Shown here piece after piece: positions 1 through 10,744 of a DNA stretch of 64,000 nucleotides; positions within the stretch are counted from its first letter, which is position 1, and each line of letters begins with the position of its first letter. A program made the position numbers and the translations under genes. The DNA is from Branchinecta lynchi (Eukaryota > Arthropoda > Branchiopoda > Anostraca > Branchinectidae): NCBI GenBank assembly GCA_023053575.1, contig JAKZAP010000015.1:15186142-15250141 (forward strand), in the 5' to 3' direction. The notes under the pieces were generated by a model that ran no database searches, was not told the origin of the DNA, and was given only the letters and a program-made list of their open reading frames with translations.

Positions 1-666
1 GGTTCAGCATCTCTTCTTACCCCTAAATCGGATATCTAATCAACTACAAATAAAACTTTAACTTTTTCCGGTTTTGATCGGATTCCGGGCGAACTACTTG
101 CCCGGGTAGAAAATTGTTTTCACACGAGTCTTCAGAATGTCTTCTTACCCCTAAATCGAACATCTAGTCAACTCAAATAAAACTTTTACTTTTAACAAAC
201 TTTCCTGTTTTGGCCGGATACCGGGTGAACCACTTGTCCGACGAGAAAATGGTTTTCACCATCAAGTTCCGCATGTCCTCACCCCTAAATCGAACATCTA
301 ATCAACTTCAAATAAAACTTACTTTAACAGACTTTCCAGTTTTGCACGGATTCTGGGCTAACTACTTATCCGATTACAAAATGGTTTTCACCATCCGTTT
401 TCCGCATGTCTTCTTATCCCATAATCGACTAACACATTATCAGTTTAAAAATATTTCATTTGCCCCTTAATTTAAACCCCCCTCGCCCACCCAAAAGTAG
501 GGCTACAGAGCCAGTCCACGAACTTGACCTTGCCCTTGACCCAAAGAATCCTCACACCAAGTCTCATCAAAGTATCTCATTCCCTTCCAGAGTTATAGTG
601 CGGACAGACGGACAACTTTTGCGATGTCATAGGTATCCCGCCACTTACGTTTTGGGATCCCAAAAA
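1..666 (+). mobile_element. Helentron/pearl-like element (HINE copy A), 3' part
   Basis: This copy enters from beyond the left edge. Degenerate core monomers are phased at about 33, 161 and 295, each with a GGCCGGATTCCGGG-type block followed by GAGAAAATGGTTTTCACCATC. Then come a CCCACCC-rich linker, a short (GGACAGAC) remnant near 600, and the 3' end ACTTACGTTTTGGGATCCCA finishing at 666. The order of parts matches copies D and H. The 5' end is outside the window. Confidence 0.75.
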
Positions 667-779
667 CTAAGCTTGCTTTTCAACCAGCTTTAACCGCTCG
701 CGTAGCGAAGGTCTTCTCATGATTCACTGCTCTTGGCCGGCAGTTCGATGCAACCTTTATAGTTTAATGAAAAGGGCTG

Positions 780-1237
780 AGTTAGCCATACTCCTGTTCA
801 GCGCTTCCAAGCGGACTAGTTTCTATTAATGCCTCACGGTCATCACTTGGATGAGACATGGTAAAATAGATCCACAGCTAGGTTAGTAAGAGGAAAACCT
901 GTCATCTGTGTCCCAGGTAAGAGAGGCTTTGCATATGTTTCAGCAGCAGAAAGTGAAAGTGACCCACTACCCTATGGATTCGACTTTTTACTGTCTAACC
1001 AACACTTGTGTACGACACAGTAAAAAGTCGAATCGATAGGGTAGTCGTTCACTTTCCCTTTCTGCTGCTATAACATATGTAAAACCTCCATTAACCTGGG
1101 ACACAGATGACAGGTTTTCCTCTTACTAACCTGTGGATTTATTTTACCATGTCTGACCCAAGTGATGACCGTGAGGTACGGAGGGATTAATAGAAACTAG
1201 TCCGCTTGGAAGCGCTGAACAGGAATATGGCGAATTA
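780..1237. mobile_element. Long-hairpin MITE, copy 1
   Basis: Two arms of about 210 bp (785-1001 and 1021-1231) are near-perfect reverse complements separated by about 20 bp. The left arm begins GCCATACTCCTGTTCAGCG and the right arm ends CGCTGAACAGGAATATGGC. The whole unit could fold into one hairpin. A second copy at 57,517-58,118 shares the termini and shows the ends as TAATTGGCC. There is no coding capacity. The superfamily is not determined. Confidence 0.85.
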
Positions 1238-2031
1238 CCCATCAGTAATTCACTTGAATAGGCCGATGAAAATGCGTTACTTCGTTAATCTGCTATTCAC
1301 GAATAATCGATTTTCGGATAGACTAATTTTGGTACCTCTATGCGCTTGTACCTGTGTTGTATTCTTGACGAAAACGATTTGCAGAAAATACGTGTTCACG
1401 CATTGAGCAGTGACAACTTAGCTCACCACTGGCCACTGAAAAGCCGATTTGTTCTGAGCTTCATATTTTCCGTGTTATAGTAGAACATTGCGTTGTGAAG
1501 ACGGCCGTAGATATTCTGAACGTCATACCTAAGCAAATAGTGAAAAATACAAAAATCCCTCAACACAATCCAAATAATCCGTGTGTGTTCAATTAAGTAA
1601 CACAAAAGTAAAATGGCTTTTTAGTTAAACTTTAATCAGAACAGGGCTCCTGTCTTAAGGAAAAACAAGAACAATGGCAGCAGAACAGGGTTCCTGCCCC
1701 TCCTCATTTTTCGCAGCTTAAGCCCGTCTTCACCAACGTCTTACAACGCCCTCACCACTTAAATATCGATGAACGCACACGGTCACCGAAGCATAGAATC
1801 ATGGTCACCAAACGCCATCGTTCTCCCCTCCTTCCTAAATCATAAGTGACATAGATTAGTGCTGTGTCAGGAAACATCAGTCAAGATGTCGCCACCGAAA
1901 CGAAGAGAATCGCCTGATCTAGCTCATCTATCTGCCTAGAGACATCATTGCTAAACACTGAGACTTTCATTTGAATGTCACCTAACAGGGAACAAACGAC
2001 GACGAAACAAGAGCTGGAAACTCATATGGCA
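1238..2031. other. No recognisable feature
   Basis: Unique-looking AT-rich sequence. The phrase CAGAACAGGGnTCCTG occurs twice, at about 1,637 and 1,681. No coding or element signature was recognised. Confidence 0.5.
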
Positions 2032-2219
2032 CTTGCAAGCAGGGGCGTCACTAGCCTTTTACCTTTGGGGGGGGACGTCCAGTTTGGGCCGACGGACTCA
2101 AAAATGTGCCGACAAAAAACGCCGTCGCGACATTTCCCGCAAGCAAAGAATTAAACCGGACTAAAACTAACTGTAATGCATTAGTTGAGATTATTCCTCT
2201 GATGTAATTTCGTGTTTTA

Positions 2220-2990
2220 GGTTCCCATATTTGGCTTTTCATTTTAGCTTTCGCTAAAAAAGCGAAGCTTCCAACGACTGTATCAAGAACAAGTAAACTA
2301 AGCGCCGCAGGCGAAATTTGTTAAATCTGCCTTTTTCCGAAATAATTTAGCTATACCCACCATACAGGTTCTAGCTTTTAACGCGTTTCCTACCCCCACG
2401 AATTCCAATCCTAAAACGCTAACTAAGTGAAACACCGTTCTTCCAAATAAAGAATACTCCAAAATGCGGTGCAGGCAAAACTTTTGTGTAAACTAACTGT
2501 AATATATCAGTTGAGATTATTCCTTTGGTATATTTTCATATATTAAAGTTCACATATTCGGCTTTTCATTTCAGCTTTCGGTAAAAAGCGAAGCTTCCAA
2601 CGACTGTACTAAGACAAGTTAATCCAAGCGCCGCAGGCGAAATTTTTTGAATCCGCCTTTTTTCCTGAAGATTTTAGCTATAATACCGTACAATTTGCGG
2701 CTTTTGACGTGTTTCAAACCCCAAGAATTTCTGTCCTAAAACAAAAACTCAATGATGCACCGTTCTTCAAAATAGCGAATACTACAAATGCGCCGCAGTC
2801 GAAATTTTGGGTAAAACTAAGTGTAGTGTATCAGTTGAGATTATTCCTTTGGTATATTTTCATATATTAAAGTTCACATATTCGGCTTTTCATTTCAACT
2901 TTCGCTAAAAAGTGAAGCTTCCAACGACTGTACCTAGAACAAGTTGAACTAAGCAACGCCGGCAAAATTTCCGGAAAAATTTGCGCCCGA
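2220..2990. repeat. Internal ~310-340-bp tandem repeat of the hAT-like element
   Basis: The block GGCTTTTCATTT, a GCTAAAAA hairpin-like stretch, GAAGCTTCCAACGACTGTA and a GCCGCAGGCGAAAT phrase recurs starting near 2232, 2570 and 2884, at spacings of about 338 and 314. A related fragment lies at about 44,090. Confidence 0.7.
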
Positions 2991-3610
2991 CAAATGTTTA
3001 GAGAATTTGATTTCTTACGTATAAAAGGCCCGACGTGCCGACAAGAATACCGACGCCGAAAAGTATTGAGAATTCGATTTCATTTGTATTTTGCCCGACA
3101 AGAGTAAAGTAAGTAAAGAACTTGAATCTTTACGTTGTGTGATGTACCGACGAGACTTGAACTTTTCGCATGCGCCCGATAAAAATTGACAGAATTTCGT
3201 GTTTGTGTAAAAAATAACCTGATGTGCCGACGACAATACCGACGCCCGACAAAGCCATGTGCCGACGAGAATACCGAGTCGCGACAAAAGCATACGAAAT
3301 TCGATTTCTTCAGGGCTTTGCCCGACAAATGTTTGCAGGTTTCATTTCTTGCGTATAAAAAGAACCCGGTGTGCCAACGTCAACCGACACCCGAAGAAAA
3401 CATAAATAATTTATTTCTTCTGGATTTCTTATGTATAAAAAGAACCCGACAAGAACACGAGACCACCGAGGAATGACACAAGCATGCAGAATTCGATTTC
3501 TTCAGTGTTTTGCCGGACAAATGTTTGCAGGATTTCATTTCTTGCGTATAAAAATAACCCGATGTGCCGACGAGTCGACCGACGCCTGACAAAAGCATCC
3601 AAAATTTTCG
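2990..3610. repeat. Second internal repeat series of the hAT-like element
   Basis: The phrase GTATAAAA followed by CCCGATGTGCCGACGA recurs with variations near 3020, 3208, 3353 and 3546. It alternates with TTGCCCGACAAATGTTTGCA. The units are divergent and irregularly spaced. The short open frames here on both strands are by-products of the repeat. Confidence 0.55.
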
Positions 3611-3949
3611 GCTTCGCGCCGACAAACAGGTACTTTCTCAAGACCTTTGGGGGGGGGTCCCTCCCCCCCCCCATAGTGACGCCCCTGTTTGCAAGACTTG
3701 GTAAATAAGAATGACGATGGACCCTTGGAAGTCACGAGATTGTATCGTTTGGTAATTTTTTTTTATTTCTCTAATATCATAATTAAAACCCTTGAGGCAA
3801 AAATGATCATGGGCTCAAGGGGGTCATGAAAATGTAGGTTTCGCTTAAAAGTATTTTTTGTACTTTGCGGTTAAGAGGAGTACTTTAAGGCGGGATGGTC
3901 GAATCTGGGAAGTGACAATTTCTAAGCTAATCTTGTCAAGTCTCTAATG

Positions 3950-5060
3950 ATCAAGCCAAGTTTCATCGTCTTAGCACATCTTGAAGTAGCCTACCTTAAA
4001 CTGCGATCACCGGAATTCTAAGACCCCCGTCCAACTCCACAAGATTGACCGAATCCGGTCCGGTTCTATCACTGATGTATCTAGGGCTAACGCTTGTTCT
4101 TCCAGGCAAGTCTGATCCAGATCGTTATATTCCAAGCGTGTCACACAATTTCTGCCCCCCTCCCCCCCTTCCCCCATATTGATCGGATACCTTCCGCACT
4201 AGAAATAGGACATCTGAGACACGAGGTCTTTCCAAGTATCAAGTTTCGTTAAGATCCGATTCCCCGTTCAAAAGTTACAAATACGTTAATATTCCGGACT
4301 CTCCCTCCTCCACTGTCCCCACGGTAGTCGGATCGGGAAAAAGACTATTTCCAAATAGTTTGGTCGAGTCCATAATATGGCTGCCAAGTTTCCTCGTCCT
4401 AGCACATGTGTAAGCATCTTAAGTCAGGATCACCGGAATTCCGGAACCGGAATTCGGGAACCCTCCCTCCAACTCCCCACAGTGCTCGGATCCGGTCCGG
4501 TCTTGTCAACTATGTATCTAGGGCTTGTTCTTCCCACCAAGTTTCATCCTGATCCGTCCACTCCGAACATGTCACACAATTTCCGGTTCCCCCCTCCAGC
4601 TCCCCCCACAGTGCTCGGATCCGATCCGGTCTTGTCAACACTGTATCTGGGACTTGTGCTTGTTCTTCCCACCGAGTTTCATCCGGTCCATCCACTCTGA
4701 ATATGACACACGATTTCCGATTTCCCCCCTCCAACTCCCCCAAAGTCACCGGATCCATTCCGGACTTGAAGTTTCACATCTGAGACAAGAAGTCTTTCCA
4801 AATATGAAGTTTCATCTAGATCCGATTCCCCATTCAAAAGTTAATAATACGTCAATATTCCGGAATCCCCTCCCTCCACTCCCCCCATGGTGGTTGAATC
4901 GGGGAAGTGGCTATTTCCAAGTTAGTTTGCTAGCGTCCCTAATATGCCTGCCAAGTTCATCGCCTAGCACATCTGGAAATACCCTAACTCGAGATGAGTG
5001 GCCTGACAGACAAACCGAAAAGTGATCGGTATATGGCACTCGAGCGGAGCTGCAAGTGCC
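3950..5060 (-). repeat. Degenerate tandem repeat family with AAGTTTCATC/GAAACTTGG blocks
   Basis: Units of roughly 150 bp repeat about four times: a pyrimidine-rich CCCTCCAACTCCCC stretch, CGGATCCGGTCCGGTCTTGTCAA, then CCAAGTTTCATC. The right end, near 5040, has CTGCAAGTGCCAT. Related blocks on the other strand occur at 29.1-30.2 and 56.4-57.4 kb. Confidence 0.6.
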
Positions 5061-6224
5061 ATAAAAACTAAAATGTGCAGGTAACTTTTACTGCATAATA
5101 CTGACCAAAAACCTTTAATTCATATCCTGTTCTGTCATGCTTTAATGTCTGTCAGTTAACTTCCATCTGTTGTTCCTTTCAGAATTTGAATCCATGCTAA
5201 GTGGAACGCAGATTCAACCGAGAAGATGGCGGAGTCAAGTCCACAGACATCTCAGATAGAAAAATGAGCACACTTGTCAAAGCAAAATAAAAGAAAATCT
5301 CTCAGTTTCAGACTTGCCAGGACAACACTTGAATAGTTGGCTATCAGCTAATATCACATTTATTTTCTTTCCTGCCATTTGACTGTTTTAAAATCAAATA
5401 AGCTTAACAAAACCGGGATAGAGAAAAATTTAGAGAAGTGTCCAAATAAGCATAGCTCTACTATACAAGACCAACTTTTTTTGCTAGATTTCCAAACTGG
5501 AATGTCTATTTGGACATCTTAAATGAATAACTGATGTGTCAAAAATGGGGGAGAAGCCACTCCCAGTTGACAGATATGACCGCAGATAACATAAATGTAA
5601 CTGTTCTTTTGAGTAGACTATGTGTAACACAAGCCAACACAATTTTATTCCCAGCTAACAGAAACTCAACCGAACAGTTATGACAAAAGGAAGGGAATAG
5701 ATCTGCCATTGCCGACAACATCAGATTCCGTTGAATCCCACCACTGGCGGTCTGAAATCCCCAGAACTAAGGAAACAGAGGTTTAATTAGCACAATAGGC
5801 AGTAGAAAAGTTCAAACAGTGAAGAGGAAATCGTCTCAAGTACATCTGGGACAATTAGAGAACGAAGTAGGTAGCAATAGTACAGCATAATATGGAAGCT
5901 TTAGTTACTCTTCATTCTCTGTAAAGTGAAGGAATGAATGATCTAGTCCGCACTGCCGAGGGAGAACAGAAGATTACTAAAAGTATAAAAAGTTCAACTT
6001 TAATTACAAATAAATACTATGCTAGTAGGCCCAGTGAAAGGGTGAACGGCCAATCAGAGGCACGGCACGGTATGACATAGTGTAGAAGGCACGAATGCTA
6101 AAAAGAGGTGCAAAAACCAAAATGGCCCTTTCAGGCTTCAGAGTGAAGGGCAGGAACAAAGTTCTAACATGCCTTCTTTTAGGCAGTAGTATCAGAGGAA
6201 TAATTTAAGATCATGGGTTACGTT
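5061..6224. other. No recognisable feature
   Basis: AT-rich sequence without long open frames, clear tandem structure or shared repeats that I could identify. Confidence 0.5.
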
Positions 6225-6513
6225 CCCTATGAAAAATTTGTAGCCTGCGTAGTAGCATGGTAGTAGTACGAAAACTATGTAATAGCAAAGAATACCATCA
6301 TGTAACGTGCCTCAGACTGGTCCAATCTTATGTAGTAGTATCCAGTAGCATCCTGTCTTGCCATAGTAGCACCCAGTCTTGCTAATAGTAGCATATAGTA
6401 GTATGCAGTAACACGGTAGCCTTGAAGTAGAAGCATGTAGTAGCATCGTTAGTACTGCATTCTACTTTTTCGTACTACTTCATAGTACTATTTTGAGATG
6501 AATTTTCATCGGG
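6225..6513. mobile_element. TAG-rich MITE, copy 1
   Basis: Inverted ends CCCTATGAAAAAT and ATTTTCATCGGG enclose sequence dense in GTAGTAG/CATAGTAG. Both flanks carry TT (6223-6224 and 6514-6515). The inverted copy at 61,242-61,545 matches through the interior and ends at the same terminal motifs. Confidence 0.75.
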
Positions 6514-6734
6514 TTGGGAAAACTTAGGATCCACAAAATGATGAGTGGTGAAAAATGTAAAATGTGGCTAAATTATGGAAATATGGCTAGATTTGGGTAA
6601 TCAGAGTGTGGATGTCACACAGAAGAAAAATTAGTTATTCCTATAAATGGGCAGTATATTTGGTGAACTTAGGAACATACAAAGACGTGTTGTAAAAGAT
6701 TTAGTGTTGCTAGATTCTGGAAGCTAATTTCAAG

Positions 6735-6870
6735 TCTAGGGGCCACGTAGGCTATAGTAACAAGACCAAAGGTTTCGATGGGATCCCAAAGGGGATACGT
6801 ATCATACTTCTTTGCCCACATTATCAGGTCTTATAGATTTCCAGTCTTCGCTAGATCCAGTAAAAAATTT
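6735..6870 (+). mobile_element. HINE 5'-end fragment (copy B)
   Basis: Contains ACAAGACCAAAGGTTTCGAT and GGGATCCCAAA, then TCTTCGCTAGATCCAGT. The same blocks in the same order start complete copies D and H. No core monomers follow, so this is a truncated end. Confidence 0.6.
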
Positions 6871-7080
6871 TGTCATCATTAACCAACGACATAATTAGAA
6901 CTCAAACAATGCATACAAAGGATACGTGGGCTACGATACTTTACCAGCGACATTTCAGCCCCTCTTTGCAAGGGTCCTCGTCAGGCTGTCCGTCATCAGG
7001 GTCAATGTCGAGGAAGGAAACAAACCTCTAATAAATAACTGAAGCTTCTATACCGACTATAAATATTCTATTCGGACAAA

Positions 7081-7396
7081 TTACTTTCAAATACCACTGT
7101 AGGAAAAACAAAAACTAGTCTTGAGATTTAATTTTTTACACAGTTGCTGTTTTTGCTGCACGATTGGAGCGATGACGGGAAAGTTTTTTTTCCGTATTTT
7201 GATCAACTTCGGCTCTGTTATTAATAAGGGACTGAAAGCTTAAATTTTATTCTATTAAAAACCTCGTTCCTCATTTCTAGTAGAGATTACTCGCCTGTAT
7301 CTATTACTTTTAATTATCACTGTACGGAAAAACTAGTGCTGACATTTAATTTTTTACACAGCTGCTGTTTTCGCTGCACGATTGGGGCGACGACAT
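7081..7396. repeat. Direct repeat pair, ~220-bp spacing
   Basis: The block TTTAATTTTTTACACAG followed by TTGCTGCACGATTGGAGCGA (first copy about 7126-7175) recurs with changes at about 7346-7396. No element ends were recognised. Confidence 0.6.
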
Positions 7397-7497
7397 CAGA
7401 TATTTATTACAGGTTTGTTCTCTTCCCCGACGTTGACCCTGAGGATTGACAGCATGACGACGAGCCATGCCAAGAAGGGCCGAACTATCGCTAATCA

Positions 7498-7572
7498 AGC
7501 ATCGTAGCTGACATATCCGTTGTAACATTGTTTGAATATATGTTTCAAAGTCAGCTTGGGCTCAAGGAATAT
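7498..7572. repeat. Small GTAGCTGAC...GTCAGCTTGGGCTCAAGG unit, copy 1
   Basis: A short unit bounded by CATCGTAGCTGACAT and AGTCAGCTTGGGCTCAAGG. It recurs at 17,285-17,400 and 50,858-50,926. At the last site it is flanked by a 10-bp direct repeat, indicating insertion. Confidence 0.65.
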
Positions 7573-8167
7573 TTATTAATCAGAACTGTTAGCTAATTTC
7601 TTTGTGTATTTAATTTCCAGTATGTTTGCTCTTGAGTCGTGAGTGTCTCATTTCATGAAACAGTGAAATTTACAGAAAATTGTTGAAATGTGTTATTATT
7701 TTAACAATGAATAAAAGAAAATTGACATTTAAATGTCTATAAAGCTGGAGAAGAGAAATTGCTTGGAACAGTGCAAAAAATCGCACTTAAAACAAACTGA
7801 CAATACCGCGGGGCTGAGAAAGCGTAGCAATAGAAAGCATCTCGCCAAGTCTGCGGGTTTCTAATGAGAGTTTTCGGTTTGAATGACAAAATTTGACTTG
7901 CGACACCTTTAAATAAAGTATATTTAATGAAATACCGTGACTTGTTACCGTAACAATATCAGGGAACAAGTCGCTTATGAGGATAAGGGAAAATCCAGTT
8001 AGTATTTATAAACTAAACTATGTATTACTCGTATCCAAATTAAACAAAATCTGTTTTACCCTGTTCCGAACTGCTCAGAGTTTGCACAAAATCTGCGTTT
8101 TGCACCAGACGCCACAAACTGTACGACACAGAGTCGCACAAATATTTCATTGTCCCAAAAACGCAAA

Positions 8168-8173
<6 letters not shown>
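7573..8173. other. No recognisable feature
   Basis: AT-rich sequence with only short, unrecognised frames on either strand. Confidence 0.45.

Positions 8174-8201
<28 letters not shown>
8174..8201. repeat. 28-base G homopolymer
   Basis: An uninterrupted run of G. Its length may be unreliable if the underlying reads are long-read or PCR based. Confidence 0.9.
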
Positions 8202-8205
<4 letters not shown>

Positions 8206-8247
8206 CGTACAGGTTCATTAAGCTTTCAAATCTTCAAAACAAATAAC

Positions 8248-8607
8248 AGTTACGTTTTTGCAGATAACTTGGTATCTGATACCACGGTTTAAAGTCGTTT
8301 TTGCAGTTACTGTGATATCAGATAACACGGCCAAAAGTCGTTTTGCAGTTATCGTCGTTTCTGGATACTCACAGTGGTATCTGAAAAAGTCGTCTAACTT
8401 CCATCATCACCAAGAAAAGCCCAGGATTTTGTCAAATTGGTGGGAAAGAAGTTTGGCTTCTGCCATGACTTGGAAAAGTGCAATTTCGGCAATTGTCGTT
8501 TTTGCAGAGCAACCGTAGTATCAGATACCACGGTAACTGCAAACATGACTAATTGCAGATTCAGTTACCGTGGTAATATATACCATGGTATCTGCAAAAA
8601 CGTAACT
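8248..8607. mobile_element. GATACCACGG-palindrome TIR element, copy 2 of 3
   Basis: Inverted ends AGTTACGTTTTTGCAGATA and TATCTGCAAAAACGTAACT. The interior is packed with GGTATCTGATACCACGG and TTTTGCAGTTA modules in both orientations, so much of it can pair with itself. The middle portion (GGAAAAGTGCAATTTCGGCA) matches the copy at 18,316-18,733. No transposase is present. Confidence 0.8.
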
Positions 8608-8929
8608 AATCTTACATCACTTCACGGCAGAGAGCAGGCTCAATGGCGGAAGATTCCACCAACGACTTAAAGAGGGCCATTCACACATTAGGCTAATTGA
8701 CCCTCAAGGCGAAAAGTTACTTTACCACTTTCGAAAGAAGATATTGTAATCGCAGGGCGGCTGAACACAAAATATGTTTATTCCTTCGCTTAACCTTGTT
8801 AGAGCTAGATCACTGATGAAATTCGACAGAAAATTTCCAGGAAGTGTCCTCTGAGTCTTCAGAGGTCGTTCCGGTGTTTCGCTGCTCTCCTGTCAAGATC
8901 CTTGACAAGAAAGCTCAAGTGGGTCCTGT
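8608..8929. other. No recognisable feature
   Basis: Short intervening unique-looking sequence between two small elements. Confidence 0.4.
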
Positions 8930-9090
8930 TAGGGGGCTGACCCCCCCCCCCCCCCCCCCCCCCGAAACACACACAAATAGTTATTTTTAGAGGCTTTTCC
9001 CTCTGATCTATGTCTGTTTTGTTCTTTTTTGTCCGACCCGCAGACAAACCCCCCCCCCCCCCCCGAAAAAAAAATCATCTATACGGGCCT
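8930..9090. mobile_element. Poly-C-bracketed small element, incomplete copy
   Basis: A C23 run (8941-8963) and a C16 run (9049-9064) bracket GGCTTTTCCCTCTGATCTATG and TTTTTTGTCCGACC. The right end reads ATACGGGCCTG. This matches the element at 20,279-20,445, whose ends are inverted. The left terminus is not recognisable here. Confidence 0.65.
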
Positions 9091-9091
9091 G

Positions 9092-9265
9092 CAACAGGAC
9101 TTAAGTGGATCTTCCACTGGCAATCGTAAGCTGTCGGAAACGACCGTAACGCGTCGTAAGCGGCCATTTTGGTGATTTACAGCCAATGATAGCACGCGGT
9201 GTCCAGACGAGCACGGTTACGACTGACTTACGATTGCCAGTGTAGGACCCACATAAGTCTTGTTG
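9092..9265. mobile_element. MITE with ~39-bp terminal inverted repeats
   Basis: The left end starts CAACAGGACTTAAGTGG and runs through CACTGGCAATCGTAAG. The right end is the reverse complement with a few mismatches, ending ACATAAGTCTTGTTG. The total is about 174 bp. It abuts the poly-C element on its left. No clear target duplication was found. Confidence 0.8.
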
Positions 9266-9395
9266 CGTCTGAGTTGCAATGCGATCATTCATGCGAATCT
9301 GTCTACGTCGGAAAATCAAAAGAAAAATCGTGTCGCATTTACTGCAGCAGCGTGAACCACAGAGTACAATTTCCCCAATTAACAACGGTTCTTGA

Positions 9396-9540
9396 GTAGC
9401 CTATTTGAATTAGCCAATGGTTTAGTGATTGGGACTGAAAATTAATTGGTGAGTTTAGGTCCTTCCACTTTCTTCGATTCCCAGCGTTTTTTTCCACAGC
9501 CAATCTGAATGAGATAGATAATTGGGTAGATATACATATT
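9396..9540. repeat. Dispersed repeat containing CAGCCAATCTGAAT
   Basis: Shares GAATTAGCCAAT, GACTGAAAATTAATTGGTGAG and CCACAGCCAATCTGAATGA with 13,980-14,420, in a different arrangement. The boundaries are uncertain. Confidence 0.5.
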
Positions 9541-9557
9541 GTTTTCTGCATCCAGCT

Positions 9558-10521
9558 CGTGGCAGCGAGTTGGCACTAAATATGTCGACCATTAAACTGA
9601 ACGGGATCAAGTACCTTAAATGTATACAATCAAATAAGGGAGTAAGACAGGGGTCTATTGTTTCACCTGAGTTGTTTATCAATGCAATAATTGTACCGCA
9701 AAGTAAAATTAAAAATAATACATAGATGGCACTTTATACAAAGGACTTATACCGTGACCAAGAAATCAGGAACAATTTTTTCGAATATAATTTAGAAGTC
9801 TAGTACTCCATTTTCGGAGCCACGTAGACACACCAGGACCCACAAGGCGAGGTCTCATGGTGAAAACTAAATAGAGCCAAATATATAATTTCAATGGGGA
9901 AGACGGCCTTGAGATCGAAATATTTTATAAGTAGTGAACTGAAAGACGAAAATGCTAAGCCTGCATGTATTGCTCGGGGTATTGATGTCAGCCTGATATA
10001 GTATGCTGATGATATTCTAAACCCCAGCCGTACCGTTACTTGTTTGGAGGAGAATTTCGACATCCTTAGCACAGAATGCGGCCACGTTGGAATGCATTTC
10101 GGTGCAGATAAATCCCAAGTTGTACTTTTCAACTGGAAACCTACCCGGACGTAACAGTACGACTGGGAAGTGTTCACGTGAATCCACTGGATTCGCTAAT
10201 TTACCTGGGTTTAACTGTTGGAAAATCCACCAAAGAAACCCGTGCACTAATTATACAACATATACGTAAAGGAGTTGCAGGTGCATACGGATCTGTGGTA
10301 TCTAATAATCCACGTTTTCAACATCCCGTCCTCGCGGCCATCTACAATTCAATCGTCCTACCACACGTCCTGTATACTGCAAGTTCTTGGAGACTTCTCA
10401 CCAAATCAGACAAAAAACAAATCTAGTCAAGATTCTATCGTTCTGTTAAATCTATATTACGCCTCCCCCTTGGACGAGAAACTCGAAAATTTCCAATCGC
10501 TATCAAATTAGCGATCCAATA
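9558..10521 (+). pseudogene. Decayed LINE reverse transcriptase (copy 1)
   Basis: Remnant of a non-LTR retrotransposon RT. Motif B reads KGVRQGSIVSPELF (about 9636-9677), followed by a degenerate gap. The catalytic box YADDI lies at 10,002-10,016, followed in frame by an EENFDILSTE segment. YLGLTVGKS and a stretch through LAAIYNSIVLPHVLY follow near 10,200-10,385, and then FYRSVKSILRLPLGRETRKF to a stop near 10,521. Frame changes between these blocks and a stop directly before YADD show it is dead. The thumb-region order and the IQH...AAIY...LPHVLY phrasing resemble the intact LINE at 34.8-37.5 kb, so both probably belong to one clade. Nothing upstream for endonuclease was recognised. A T-rich 3' segment follows to about 10,740. 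Confidence 0.8.
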
Positions 10522-10744
10522 ACAGCAGTAGAGAAACAAATATAAACCTGTCGTCAAAATATTGATCAAACTGGAAAACCCTCTTGGTTTAGTTCTAGGG
10601 TAAAAATTATATTCTGTATTTCGTAAGTTATTTATCTTTCGTGTTTTCCTTTCTTTCTCTCTTTTTTTCCTTATTATTTACCCCGTCTTCGTGCCTTGTG
10701 TTTATTTCGACTGGTCGTAAATAAATCATCATGATTATCAAGAA

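Larger units (their letters stand above)
2032..3695. mobile_element. hAT-like non-autonomous DNA transposon with target duplication
   Basis: The ends are inverted: CAGGGGCGTCACTA at 2040-2053 and TAGTGACGCCCCTG at 3674-3687. Flanking 8-mers CTTGCAAG (2032-2039) and TTTGCAAG (3688-3695) differ by one base, which fits the 8-bp target duplication of hAT elements. The roughly 1.65-kb interior encodes no transposase and instead carries two internal repeat series. Terminal G-run and C-run tracts sit just inside the ends. Assignment to hAT is inferred from TIR style and duplication length. Confidence 0.8.

Noticed and set aside
3015..3735. Several 60-96-codon frames on both strands
   Set aside because: They fall in the repeated interior of the hAT-like element, overlap one another on both strands and show repetitive composition.
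8174..9064. G and C homopolymers as telomere- or quadruplex-specific elements
   Set aside because: They sit at borders of small repeats and lack the regular motif of telomeric repeats. Their lengths may be technical.
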